A stretch of DNA of 64,000 bases from Aptenodytes patagonicus (Eukaryota; Chordata; Aves; Sphenisciformes; Spheniscidae), in contig NC_134963.1 in assembly GCF_965638725.1 (NCBI RefSeq), positions 6,641,501 to 6,705,500 of the forward strand, given 5' to 3'. Shown piece by piece: positions 12,588 through 27,500 of this stretch. A model generated the notes under the pieces. It did no database searches, was not told the DNA's origin, and saw only the letters and a list, made by a program, of their open reading frames with translations. Both the position numbers and the translations under genes were made by a program. Positions within the stretch are counted from its first letter, which is position 1. The number at the start of each line of letters is the position of its first letter.

Positions 12588-15500
12588 CTGTTAAAAATAC
12601 AAAAATATTAGATTTTTGGAACAGTTCTACACCACAAAAATTGCTTGCATAGGCAGCTTGGAATGACAAAGATTTTTATATGCTACTGAAATATTATTTT
12701 GTTCAAGTTGACAACACTCCTTGCGAGTGATAAATGCATTAACGCCTGGGACTCAGATTTCTGCTTTGTACGGATTGACACTTATTTCAATGTTTTAAAA
12801 CCGCCTAAGTAATAGTCTTATCTATTTGAGAAGTTATGCTAAAATTCTGAGTTCATTTCCATACAGAGCTCTTGCAGTATCAAGTTGCAAGCTGCAATGG
12901 ATTCGTATCACGGTATTATAAACATGAAATTAATGTTTTACAATGAAACCCGCTACTGATTATTAATAGGGGCAGCCCAAACCTGTAGAAATCGCTCACA
13001 GACTCGCTCATAAAAAGGAAACTAATAAAAGAAAGATGTTTAGTGTGAATCAGTGAGCCTAGCCTCGTCCATGCTGATCTGAGCTTCATACAAGATTAAA
13101 AATGGACAACTGCTTTTGTTTAACACTGCTGCGCTGATGATCCCCTGGCCTTTAATAACAGTGATAAGGCTGACAGGCTCAAAATTTATTGTCTTCAACG
13201 GGTTGCTTTATATACAACATAAAATTTGAGCTGGCACAGTTTGTTATGCCCATGTTTCAGTTTCTTATCCAAATGGTTTTCAGGGAATGTGCTGTCACGC
13301 TAAGCTGTTTGACTATCTTTTACAAGCGGCTCATGCTATACTCTGCAGGAAATCAAGCCCTGAAGAGCGAGCGTGATCTCTTTTCAGGGTATTAGTTACC
13401 AATGCCAGCAGTAATGGAATTTTCTTTGCAGGCTGCAATATGCTTTTTATAAAAGACTGACCACAGCCTTTGGTAATAAGCCCCACAAAAATAGGAACTG
13501 TACAATGTTTTTACAAGGTAAAAACCTCATTCTTACCTTCCCAAGGTTTTCTTGTTCAAGGATCATTCGTGTATACTGTTCTCTAAAGGAAATATAAAAT
13601 AATTTTATTATGATTTTATTTGGTTCTATGTAATAGGACAGAATAAAGATGCAAGCATGGAAAATTATGAAAGTATTGGGAGGTTCATAAATGAGATCGA
13701 AGGGGAAGCGTGAAGAAACCTTTTTGACATTGGACAACATATCCCTTGACATCAAGGATCAGATCTCCGATTCTCCCAGTTGTGCAGTTGGGAAAAGTGA
13801 TATTGGGTAAGATCTCTTACATTTTTGAAGCAGGCATGATTACCGCTCCTTCCAGCTTGAAGACAACAGCAAGATCATTAGGTAAGATATGCTTGATCCC
13901 TTTTTAATAATGCATTTATCCCGGTGACATTCTGAGGTTAGCCAGTGGCCTCATTTGTACAAGCGCCAGAGTTTACAAATCCACAGCCCTTAACTGCTGT
14001 GAATGTAGCGTTAGAATGAGTGGGAAAATACAGGAATGAAGGGGAATAGTATTTCACCCCAGGTTTGACAAATCCAATGACTGCAATGGAACTGCTGTGT
14101 GTTCCTCACTTTCAGAAAACAGCCGTCACATTTAGGTGCCTAAATATAGGCTTAGAAGCGTTAACTGTTGACATTCGTTATTAAAAATCTTGGCTGTACA
14201 CCTTTGTCTGTAACATGTGGCTGGATCACCTTCTGACATATGCAAACTTGATACGTGAAACCTGACAATATAATACGCAAACCATAACAGCACGATTCAG
14301 ATACATTACTATGTACTTATTTTAAAATATATTGAAATGTGACAATAAAAAAACTCTTCACTGATTCACCGGAAAAAAAAAAATCAGTTATTATATTTTG
14401 TGTGTAACAGGTACGCTTAGAGGTTGGGGCTTGCTAGCGGAATACAAGATAACCCAGCTCATCTAAAGAACTTTCCAAATTGCTCAGGGTAGAAGACCTT
14501 TGCATAGAGAAATCCTAATTTCCAGAAAGAAATATCAGCCTTCATGATACCAGGGCGTGAAGGTTTGCTAGAGCGCGGTGAGCAGCCGCGTAGAACCAAG
14601 GCATTGCATTTCTTATATTCCTTCCATTTCTACTAAGGACTCCAGGCTTTTGACTGGAGCACTTGGGGCCCCTGGCCACCTGGGCCTGCCTGCCATCCTC
14701 CCTGCAGAATGGACGCGCGAGGAATGAAACTGGATCGTTTTATGATCTCTCGCTCTTGGACAATTCTAGCCAGAACAAATGAGAGCCGTCTTGAGGCTGC
14801 TCCAAGTGCTGTGCTGCACAGCTGATCCCTAGCAATCCTCACCAAATCAAAGAGACGGAAAGCCACACTGAATCTTCTTGATTCCAGTTTCCACTTGGAA
14901 ATAATTCCACTGGCACACAGCATATGTTCACACACATTTGGCCTCAAGAACGTACTTTTTGGGTTTTTTTAAATAGCATTTTCAAAGTAATCGTCAGAAG
15001 ATTAGATGGCTTTCCTAGTAAGTTTTTCTTTACTATTTATAATGATGACTGGAAAGAATGCAACTGAACCTCATTAAAAAACCCACAACTTTCTATTTTT
15101 AGAGAAGAAAATTAACTTTTCACATTCCTAAGAAGTGACTCCACGGAACAGAGAGTTTATATTCAATAAAGAGGGTCGGAATTGAGACATTTTTTGTTCA
15201 ATACGTTGTTAGGAAAGTGCTGTTCTATTTATGGTTCATTTTAACTCCGTTTACATTCCAGTGCCTGCTGAAAAATACATTCACATTCTAAAAGGATGTC
15301 TAGAAAAAAATTTTGTCGTCTCATTTTATATCTTGCGAAGATCTCTATATTGTACTTTGTGTAATTCATTTAAACGCGACGGGTCTGCGACCTCTTACAG
15401 AAGGTCAAAAATGTGTATAGTCACTGCGAGAGGGATAATTTCCCTAGCTTCTGTGCCCACAGTTAGCAAGTGAAACAGGGACAGCAGAGAGAGTGGTAAT

Positions 15501-18500
15501 GCTCCGTTCACATTCTCCTCACCATACCTGGAATTACACAGTTGGACTCACGCTTAATTCCAGCATTTGGCTTTGATGGCTTGTCTGTGTGAATACTCAC
15601 ATTGTGGACGTTCATTTCGCAAGTATTTCAGCTGGAGCACTTTTTGCTTAGCATTTGTGAATAAACTCAGACCCTCCCCTTCCCTGCGAGGCCATAAAAG
15701 GACAGCGCCTGCTGTTTGACCTGCATTTCCTCTCAGCTGCTTGGCTGAGCTGTCTTGCCTTTCATACTAATGAATATTCACACCATCACTAAGATTTTTC
15801 TCACAGTCACTTCTCTTTTCATCCTTCTGCTTAATTTTGCTGTTTCATCATCTTTCATTAGACAAATCTTGTATTTCCTACAGCCTTCCATTATTTTGTG
15901 AGATGCAATAAGAGGCTTCTTAGCCTCCACTCACATTCTATCTCCTCGTCCTTTTCTTCTCCCACCCTAACATTAGTAGTTTTGTCTCTTTTCTTACTTT
16001 TATTTTTCCTACATTGTTTGCTACACGGTGTTTAAACATTTTCCTGCCTCAGATCCTTGCAGAAGGTCTCTGTGATGGCTATTAATCTAGCCCTTCATTT
16101 CCTAGTGACCTCTGCCTCATGTTCTAGATCCGCAGGAGATGCAGCTCCACTGATACCAGTGCAACATGCATCGGGACAACTTCTGGTTCATGAAGGATCT
16201 GATAGAGGAAGAAGATCTCATCTCTGTGTCTCCTGAGGGACACCCTGGAGTTTTCTCACTCAGTTTGACACGTCGCTATCCCTGTCAATGGCCCCATTCC
16301 AGAGCCCATAAAATCTTTGTGGTCAACCACTGCCTTTTTTCACTCCACAATGAGTGAAGAAATTGCCTCTGGTGATACCGAATGACATTTGATTACGTAT
16401 ACTACCAACTAACGGTGCTTCCCTCGTTGCCACCACTACAACAGAATGGTCCAGAAATTATTCTGAAAGGTAAAAAGTCCTAAGAGGACAGATATCTTGG
16501 GAAATGAATTTATTCTTCCATCTCCTTTGAGAAGTGACGGACAACCACCGTTTCTCTTTTCCTGTTATGATGTCAGCACGTTGGATCGTCTGAAGCTTTC
16601 AAAAGGAATGTAGAATGATTATTAATTATCTAATTAAGCAGTTCCATCTTTACTTTGCCACTCAGCCATGTTTTTAAACTGTTTTGTGAATGGGACAATT
16701 CTGTGAAGCATTCTGGCACATGTACAGCAGACTGTACATGAACCACAGCTCTGACATGACAGATTACACAGATCTCAAGCAACAATCTGTCCTGTCTCTG
16801 AAATACAAATGCAGAAATCTAAGAAAAAGCCTCACATCAAGGAACTACGTTGCTGTGGCTTTTTAAAGCCTAAGCAATAAAGCAAACTGTAGGAAAGCTG
16901 ATTGATGCAGACTGTGAGATGGAGAGGTACAAGGCAGAGCTGATGCCCCCTCTGCTCTGAACTAAAAATTTAATACTCTGTGGAGATTGCTTGGTACAGT
17001 AATGACTACACCTTTAAGGAGACCCAATCCTCCTTTCAAAACATCAGAGTGTTTTTCACTCATTCCATTCCTTAAAAAATTAAACAAAAAGACCCTTGAT
17101 CAAACCCAGCAAACATGAATTTTAAAACTACTGTTTTGATAAATACTTTCATGACTGAGAAATACTGTGGTGTGAAAGCCAAAGACCACTTTGTAAAACT
17201 AGTGACAACAATCTAAGCTTGTTTATTTTGTTGACAGCTAGGATCTAGGATCTAGGAAATTTTGGGGGGGACAAAGACAAAACTAGCTGGAAAACGGAAT
17301 TCCTATTTCATGCAAAACTCAGGAATTTTGAAAAAGTAATTATGAAGAATAAAAAACAGAATAAAATTTTGACACTTTTACCAAATGAAAATTATAAATG
17401 TTTTGGTTTGGATTTTCCTCATGTTTAATTTTGATGGGGCTGAACCAGCTTGTTGACTGTATTGCCTGAATTTTGTTTCAACTTTTATATTGTATTAAAA
17501 GATTGAACATGTACAAAATTTTAAACTGGATATTTTTACAAAATATTTGGTATGCAGTAAAGTGCAAAAAAAAAAAATCTATATGACATGGTAACGTTTA
17601 GACTTCTTAGCACAGATAATTAATCCAAAACATCTCATTCTCAGAAAACATTTCAGTCTTTGGCAGGACTGCATCATTTAAGATGGAAAACTACATTAAA
17701 AAAATCATCAGCTCAATTCATAACCTTTTCTGCTTCTCTCCCTACCGGGCAAAGGCAAGGCGTCCTGAAAAAACTCACAGGATGAAGCAACTGTCTTTTC
17801 ATTGGAGTGAATTAAATTGAGCGTAAAGATGAAGGTTAATGTGATGGTGCAGAACAGTATTCATTCTACCTCCAGTAAGAACTGCAAATAGGAGCAAAAC
17901 AAAATCCATTTAGGATGAGTATATGCAGTCCTCCATTCCTGTACCAGTGATGGTGACAGCTATGATACCTGAAAGAAGAGCAGAAGATCTGCAAGAAATG
18001 GCCAGAATCTGAGGGCAGCATGTGGTTGCTCTCTGAGAGGTGGTAGACCACCTACTCCTGCACGCTGGAGTCTCAGGGGGAAACTTGGCAGAGGCGTTAT
18101 GTCTGGTAGAGCCACACTTCCTGCAGGACCTAGCTGAAGCGCGGCTTCTCTGAGCTTCTGCCAACAGGGGCTGCAAGTTAAAACCGCTATCTGGGGCCTA
18201 TAATCTCCAGCAGGAAGGGAAAATCTTTTGGTATGTCTGAGAGAACTCGTAGGTTTACAGCAGTATATACTGGAATTTGAGATGCTTATTTTTAGATTAT
18301 TATAGTGTTTCTAAATTTATCAGGTGAACTCCTCCAGTTCAAATGCCAGTGAGAAAATTCCTAACTTCAGCCTCAATTTATGAATATCCTCAAGTTAACA
18401 CAAAGGAAACACATTAATATACTTACCGAATTGCCTTTCGTCTCTCCTGTGGGTCTGGGGAGACGTATGCCTTCACTTCTTCTTTAGCACGCTGCAGCTG

Positions 18501-21500
18501 TATTTCTAGATTCTATAAAGAAATACATAATTTAAAAAAAAAAACATATAATAATTCCTATTTCATTTCACAATGAACAATTTGGTCCATCTTGTGATCT
18601 TACCCTTTTCATGCAGTTAATATACCGGTAGTTGCTTTCTTCCTGAACACACTCCTCAAGAAGTCCTTTCACTTCCTGTAGTACAAGAGTAAGATTTTAA
18701 AGGACATTGTAACTGAAAGTCCGCAGGAGGTGCCCTGTGTTGCTATATAAACCATGAGAGTCCGTAATAAAAACAGGCATAATACTGAATTGACAATTTC
18801 TTAAATGTTTATAAAAGAGACTTCTGTAAAGCTCAAATTATAAAGTGAAAGACAATTGATTTTTTTAGATTTGCAGTTTCAGTCACCGTCAGAGATGCTA
18901 AGTGATTGTTAATAGGTGTTTATTAATATGACTGACTTCTAACAGACACTTCACAAGTGCTGCCAAGACTCTTCTCCTAAGCACATCGTAAGTGCTAAAT
19001 ACAGTTGTGAATAAGCATTTCCTGGAACACATCTGCAAAATGTGTTAGAAGCTACAGACATGTTAATAGTATGTAAATTAGCAATCGATAATTAATGTTG
19101 AGGAGTATGGAGATAGTGGGTTAGTCCCGTCTCTAAATGGTCCATACCAAAAAACCCTAATAATCCAAATGGAATTCATGTACTCCAGCTCACACAGCAG
19201 TTGTCAACTCCAAAGCCCTGTCACCACGTGATTTTCAGACCATCAGCTGGAAAACGGAATTCTACTGTTCAACTGTAAGAGTTTGCTGACAGTCATGTCC
19301 AGCTTAATCAGTGGATGCGATTGTCATCATGTGTTAGCAAATGACTCAGATTTGTCTGCCAAGAAAAAAAGCCTTGATTGCTATTGTAAAACAGTTCTTA
19401 CAGAAGGTCTACTTCATAGTAGGTTCATCTGTGGATTCTTTTATTTTGCTTGGATTAAGCCATATAAACGTACTTTTAGTGCAGGAAAAGAATTATCTAT
19501 ATATCCACCCACACTTTAAATGTATGCCTTTTTTATTTTATATATATTTTTTAAATATATATATTTATTTAATTTTTTTTATATATCCCTTTATATCCCT
19601 TATGTGGGCAAGCCCTTGAAAAGTCAAGCCCAGACCAAATTCCCAGGAGGTGACCTAGTGAGATAAAGCAGATTCATATAAACTTGTTAATATTGGTGTG
19701 TCTGTCCCCACCTTAAAGGATTGTGGTGGTTTAGGCACCTCCATTCCTAAAAGTGCTATAGTTCGAGCAATGTATAAACTACATACACGCAAGCTCTTAG
19801 ATATACCTATATGGTTGTATTTTTAAAAAACTGTTGTATGCAAGAATGCAAGACAGTCACTTTAATGAAGTATCTTTGCCATCAATTTCAGTACATTAAT
19901 TATCCATTGGATTGGTTCCTAATTTAATGAACCTGCAAAATCCATATAAAGATTTGGCTTGATAAATTAATCCTTATTTTATGGTCAAATTCTTTCCTAA
20001 CAGACACTATCTAGGTCAGCAGGATTTCTGGCAGATGCATCTTCTTTTACAGCATTCTTGCTAATCAAAGCTGGACTTTGGTGGATGGACTGATGTACCA
20101 CGAGTTCATGTGTTGCTATTCAGAACAGGAGATGTGTGCGACTGTAGCTAGTCCACAGCAGCTTCAGGCATGATTTGCATAGTTGTGGATCACCATTGAC
20201 TCATTTCCACCTGAAATGGATTTGTACTTTCCATATCCAGAGGGAAGGCAGGGAGAATATTGTACCATAGTGAAGAACATGTTGCACAGCATTTATTAAT
20301 ATGCATGAACAAGCCACCATCTTACCTGTTCCAGTGTAGAGCGATTGCTCTCTAACCCCGCCGCACAACTGTCGTATTGGATTTTTTTTTCATCACATTC
20401 TTGAGTTAATTCCTTATGTGAAAAGGGCAAAAGGGTACATAAATGAAATCTTCAACTGACTGACATGTGACATTCAGGCAGACTGTGTTCTTGTCGGTCT
20501 CACACATCAACCTCAGCTATTGGCACACTCACAGACACTTACATAAACCTAGCAGGCACGTGGGTATTATTACACACGGGGAAGCCACTAGCCTCCGCTC
20601 GCATACTGGAGGATCAGCTGTATACACCACAACACAGCATGCAAATTTCCTCTTTACAGCCGCATCCACAGCTTTAATGCAGCAGGTTAACAGGGCAGCG
20701 TTTGCAAGAAGAAAGGAAAAATAATTATAAAAATAGAGATTAAGCAAGGATTGATATACTTGCTACCTATGAAAAGCCAGCTTTCTAGTTGTACACAACA
20801 AACCCCTTAGCTGGATTTCATTTGCTGACACTTTGACTAGAACCATTAAAAGTAAGTTTTCTGGAAATTCGGTTGATAGGTAAATGGATAGCTCTATTTA
20901 CTTCTATGGCAATGAGCCATCTTAAAGCAGCTGTGGACCTGAATGACTTTTTTTTTTCAGCTCTCTCTAAAATTCTGAAAACAAATGGATAAATTTGTCA
21001 TTCCTACAGGCTAATATAGGACTTAGATCAATGTATTCAACTACTTGGATGAGACATTTGCAATCCATTGAAAAAGGTCAGCGTTAGTTGAGGTCATTAG
21101 CGCTGAGATGCAGAAAAAGCTTTGAAACCAATTTCAAAACTAACTTTCCTATGGTTTTGAACCATGATTTTTAAAATTTTCCCCTGGTGTAGTGATTTTT
21201 TTTAATTGCTATAAAGGGCAAAATTTTCAGCCTGGTTTTGTGCCTGCACTGTCAGCTTTTATGAATTCCAGTCTTTAACATGTTGCCTGTTGCAAATCAC
21301 TGTTGACCCATTCTGCTATTTCCAGCTTTCCTTCAGAGTTGATTATGTCCTTGTACAGCACTACAGAGATCCATAAATGAGACTTATTTGTGATTCTGAC
21401 TTTATTTACACAGAACGAGAGAAGCGTTTCTACTAACTTGGCACTTCTGACGCAACTGTCTCAGTTCTTTGATAACAGGAGCTAGGCTGGCCTTCTTCTC

Positions 21501-24500
21501 TGCCACCATGGTATTCAGTTTTTTTACCTGATGGAGGTACAAAATAGCATACATTAACAATATGATACTAAGAGTACTTTTATAGAATTAGCAATGTGAA
21601 AATGAAGATAAGAAAATCAAAATACGGAGAGAAAAAATGCGTGATGAAGACTGAACTAGATATAATATAAGTTCAGGCCTAATTAACAAAGGGAAAGAGC
21701 CCATCTTGCAGTGGGGTCATTAGCACAAATGAGACAAATTCTGCTCCCTTTGTTTCAACTGAGAACATCACAGAGAAGTCCAGAAGACAGCCTATGTGCC
21801 AGACACCTAAAGAGCTTAAGGAGCAGGGGAAAATGAGGGAGTTGCATAGCGGTGGACTGAGAGAAAGGAAGAAACCCTTATGAAAACAAACAAACCAACC
21901 AACCTGCCTGCATAGGTTAAATAAAGTTTGAAAACGCTAAAATGGAGTCGCTTTAAAATATTTATACTGAAAATTCAAATTTGATCCAGCTTTCTATTTG
22001 AGAGTTACTTTAATTATACCACTTTATTTTAAAAGTGCCCTAATGATTTCAAAGAATGCTATTTTGCTTTTTGCTCTTTTATAATATTTTCAAATTAGAA
22101 ATTCAAGTTCTGTCTTGCTTCTATGGCTATGTGGGAAGTTAAATTAAAACACGACAGATCTAAGGGCAATTGAAAATTAGGCTATAGAGAACAAGACAAG
22201 ATATTTAGCTCTTTAAGCATATTAAGTATTTTTTTAACAAATGCTTAACTCCAGTGATTTAGAAACATTTTAGAAAAATATTGTGTCGAAGATTCAAACC
22301 ATTCATCTCTTTCAAATAATGTGCAAATATGAAACCACTTCTGAAATCACAAAGAAGTCAAAACCCAAAGACAATAAGACTTGATATCACTAATGTTTCT
22401 GAAGGGGAGGAAAGTAGGATTACTTTTTTGTTTTATAATTCTGAATTTCTTCTTCATACATTAAAAGAAATGCACATTTTGGTAAGCTTTTTCAATTACC
22501 TTTGTAGAGGCATACTGTTTGAAAATATATTTTTTTATATATATAACCATAGATTAAATGAAAATTACCCCCCCCCCAAAAAAATTAAACTTGGTTTTAT
22601 ATGCTAAGGAACCAGATATTGAAATTGAGGAAATACAATAGTTTAAGACAAAAATCACCATTTCAGACATGTTATCTAGTGTCCGGCCTTTCATTTCATC
22701 CATTTCACTCTTTACTGCAGATACTCTTTCCAGCTCCTCCTGGGTGTAACTGTATCCAGAAATACCTTTCTTGTCTTCAATAGCTTGCTGTAGACCCCAA
22801 AAAAAATGCTGAATGTGAGTCCATTAATCGAGTAACATAGCAAGTTCCTTCATAGAGCCAAAATATTGTAAGAAAGTGGAAACGGTAAGTACTGTAATCG
22901 ATTTATTTTAAAAGTGATTAACAGTCTAGCTGCCACAACAACTAACTTTTTGTCTAGTGCCTGTATAGTAGGATAATAACAACTTTCTGTGAATACACTA
23001 TTTGGTCATCCAGTGCCCAACGAAATTAACAGAAAGTTTCACAAAGTAAAGTGGGCTTTAGGTCAGGCTCTGAAGAATTTCAGCGTGTAAAATCCAGATG
23101 CTTAATCTGAAGATGTAGCTAATTATTTTTTAAACAACCGTCAAGCAAGACTAAGTAAGTATTGTATTCATTATAGTAATACTAATACCATCTTACCAAA
23201 TTCTAGCATTACATTACATAAAATTTACACTTAATTATATGTTGATGCAATGGTCTTTAGCAATGCTTGCTCATTAAGTATGTAAGGAGGGTATTTTTTG
23301 TAATCTGAAAGCTAAGTGTTGATTTACGCATCCACAATTCGTTAAAAAGCAAAACATTCCTTCTTAAAAGTGCCATGTGTCTATGAACTCCAAGTCCGTT
23401 ATCCTCAAAAACCTTTTACAACCGTACGTTTAAGAAAAGATGTGTCTCGACTAATAGCTACTGCTACCATGATGGGAGCAGTCTGCAGACTTTAATAGCA
23501 GCATGTTGCTTGACAGTGCATTATGCCCAGGGCTAGGAAAGGTACGTTTGATTCTATGGGGAAAAAGTGTGCACTAGTCATCTGGTGGTAAGAACTTTAT
23601 GAAGTCATAGCTCTGTAGTTTTACTACACGGTAGTTTAGAAAAGGTCAGACCTGAATGAGAATATACTGTTGACCACGTGTAGCCACTTCACAGAAAAAC
23701 TTCTAGTGCTCTGTCTCTGCTGTGATTTTCCTGTGGGATGACTAGTGTATGTTAGTTATCCTGCTGTAAATAAACACTTCATAAGTGAAACGACACATCC
23801 ACACACCTTCCTTCTAGCCGAGTAGCAATCACGAGAAAAAGCTCTGATCCTACTGCTTAGGTGCTTCTTTCTACCCAGGTAGCAGTTCTGGTTTTATTTT
23901 TAATTAAACAATGAATGCCCCGTTGAAATAGTAGGACACCATCCACTGCATCTTTGTGAGTATCTTTCCAAAGTCTATCCCGTGTATTTTCACACTTTGA
24001 ATTTTCTTTTAATAAGGCAAATACTTTTATGTTTATATAACAAAACAGATATAAGTAAAAACAAAATATTCTGATAACAAAAATACTGGTATTAGAAGAA
24101 AATACTACAGCAGTAGATTTTTGTGAACTAAAAAGGGAATCTCTGCATTTGGGATGCGTGTATATTCTTTGAACGCTTACAGTTATACATAGCAGAAATC
24201 CTTCTCCTGCTGTTCTGGCTTAGAAAAAGCATTCATCCGGTTTTAAATTTTTCACTTACCATGAAATGCATTTTCTTCTAAATATTCTGGGGTTAGAATG
24301 TTTCCTTCCTGCTCGCTCTTTTTTAAAATACCATTCCTCTATATTTTGTAGCAGTAACTTGAAGCCTACTTGCTGTTGATAACTTTCAAAGCCCTTACTA
24401 TGTATGTGGATACCAAGAACTAATTTAAGAATCCAGCCTAGCTCTGACTGGAGTTAATGAAGATTTACCATTGACTTTAAAAAGCAGGGTCAAGCCCCTC

Positions 24501-27500
24501 AGTCTAAAAAGAAATTGCAGAACAGTCATGACTGCCTGCACGAAACAGTTGCTGAACATAAAGTACAGCAGCTTAGCATAGCCAACAGACAAAAATAATC
24601 TTTATACCCTAATGACAGCAGGAGAGCTGAGGATGATATACATTAAAAACTAACAAACCAACATCCATCTTATTATATAGCCGTTATCAGGGAAGCAAGG
24701 GCGATGGACTGTGGTAGCAGTAAATGCTTGCATTACCAACTGCTGCTGAATAGCCTCGTGGCGCTGTTTTAGAAGTTCTTCTGTCCTCTGGAGGACACCA
24801 TACTCAGCTGTAATTTCTGCTATTTCCAGTCGCTTCTTTTTATAAAACGTGTTTTTGCTCCGGAGCTTATTAACATAGTGTTTAAACTGGAATGAGAGAG
24901 AATAGAAATATCATTTAACTTAAAGCAAAAAAAGGGCCTTATCACAGACTGTTGCTATATAAAATGTAATTATCCTATTTGGACTGCATATTGAAGATTA
25001 AGCGTTTAGAACAGAGGACTGTAATTCAGGATTCCCAGGGTCTATTTATTTTCAGCTCTGCATTTGTTCATTGAGCGAGATCAAGAAAACCAGCTCTATT
25101 GCTTTCTGTTCCAGCTCACTCATTTGTAATAGTGAGATCATTTGGTTCTGCTCACCACCATTTGACAGTTGGAAAAGTAATTACTCTTTGCAAAATGTTG
25201 TGAGAATCATGGATAATAAAAAAGTTAATGTAATAGTAATTTGCACTTGTAACAGAGCACCACATCAGCCGTGTGTCGCCCCAGAGAGCTCTGCAGACCA
25301 AGAAACATGATAAGAAAGTGCAGAAAAATTGGAAGAGAAGAGGGCATGGGAAAAGACTACTTCTTTTTTAAATGTTGGTTCTCAGTAGTTAAAATTTGTT
25401 GTTCTCTTTCCTTGACTCTTGCAGACCTAAATGATATCACTGGCTAAGTTTTTAAAAACCGAAAAATAAAAGCAGAGTCCTTGCATAGAAGCAGAGAAAT
25501 GCAATATATATTTCACTCAAAATCTAAAGTAATGAAGAATTTATATTTTTATTAAAGACTAAGCAAAATATTACATATCCTTACAGATCAACAGCCTTAG
25601 CTAATTTACATCTGAATCCGTGTGTGCTCAATTTGTAACACATATGAAATACAGGTGTTGAAACAAACATGTAATATTTTTCTTTGCCTTAATGTTTTCC
25701 ATCTGTCAAACAGGCTTAGCTCTTACTCTTATGTTTTACGTGAGAGCTGTGAGGCAAATGCCAGTCACAGCTCAAAAATGCATTCAGATCCAGAGATGGA
25801 AAGCAAATAAAATTTATTAGAGTAAATGATGTAAGAACAGGATTCAGAATGTTCCTTGACGAGGAGGGGTTCAGCGTGTGCAGAGCGAGCATAAAACAGG
25901 CAGCCCCAAGGAGAAAATAGGAGTCCCACTACCACTGATACAAGTTTAAAACTCGAACATAAAAGAACTTAGATTTTGACATTCACATTAATTTTTCTTT
26001 TTGCAAAATGATGCCTCTCCCTTCTAAAGAATAAATCCCAAACCCCAATGTGACCACAGCCTCAGAACCCCCAGAGTAACTGTATGTTCTATAAAAAGTG
26101 TCCTGGGCAAAATGCCCAAAATGAAATCAACCCTGTTCATCTGCCATCCTGTGCAATATCTAGGCCAAAGCTGCTTCTCTCTTGCTATGCTCCAGAACTA
26201 TTTTTAAAGCCAAAAGCTATAAACGTTTTTGGTGAAAGAACAAACCCACAAATTACTCAATGTGCTCTATGCAGATTGGACTGTGTGGCTTTGGAATACC
26301 ATTTTACATTGTGCGTACTACCTAGGACAAGGATAGACAAGGTCACCTAAGCCACAGCACTGCACAGCGGAGGCAGTTCTGTTACAGTCATACTGTCTTT
26401 GTTATATTATTGGCACACTTAATATAGTCTTACCAGAATTAATTATTTTTCACAGCAAATTCAAGTCTATCGACTGAGTTAATACAAAAGACTTTTTTTT
26501 TTTTATTGCTTAGACAATACCAAGTTTTCTGTGATTTTCAAGAGATTATGAAAGTATAAATGCAATCTCTCCAACTAACTGAGGAAAATTTAAGGGAAGC
26601 ACAGTCATCTGTCTTGATCGAGTAGTTGCAGAGATATTTCATTTGACCAGTGGAATATAGTAAAGAATGATGTAAAGGATTAAACTTACTTAGTATGTGA
26701 CCACACACAGCTATCAACTCTGAACGATTTTCTGTCAGTTTATCCCAGGATGAAAAGCAAACTATTATTCTCTTCACTTCTATAGCTACTTTTAAGGTCT
26801 TGAAAATAGCTCGAGTGGGAGGTAGAGTATTTGCATATTCAATATTCCAAGCATAATGTATTTTACAATGGAAGTCAAAAGATCTTGTTGATTAAAGAAC
26901 TGATTCCAGCAATGTTCTATTATTAGTTGATTAAGTTAGGACCGTATAATAAAAATTTCATCCAAAACGAACTACAAGTTGCTCACATTGGCAAGAGAAA
27001 CCTATTCATTTTAGGAGATGGATGTCCATCTTCCATTGCAATCTCTGGCTTTTTAAAAGAAACTTAACCTTCCACATCGCTTTTGTTGCAGCAAACAAGA
27101 TCTAAACAATGGTAGCAAAATGGTAATATCTGTAGAAAATCAATCAATAGTTTGGCAGAATTTTCAAAAGACTTCATCTACTCCAAACGCAGCAGAGATT
27201 AGCCCCTCAAAATCTCACTAACTGAAGGCTTCTTTAGATCCAGGGCCAAATTCAGAGCTCGAGTTATTAGATTTGACTCCACTTAAATCAGCAGCTTGTA
27301 GGGATGTTATGGCAAAATTAGGTTTCTGCAGCCTAAAAGGTAAGAATCATTCCGTAGGTTTCAAAAAATTAAAAATAAGCTGCCTCTACAATACCAGTGC
27401 TTTGACTTGTATAAGCATTAATTCTGAAGCTTTATACATCTCATGCTCCCATCTGTATGTAGAGATGAAAAATCAAGCCCTTAAAATGCTATAAAACATG

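Larger units (their letters stand above)
13583..18426 (-). other. IFT81: IFT81 intron between coding exons 16 and 17
   Basis: A 4,844-bp intron with a GTAAGT donor. It contains a 9-bp-arm inverted repeat at 16719-16740, a (CTAGGAT) triplication at 17238-17258 and one copy of an 18-mer that recurs at 19245. Reading frames inside it (for example 14633-14947 and 17910-18176, minus strand) show no family resemblance. Confidence 0.9.
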
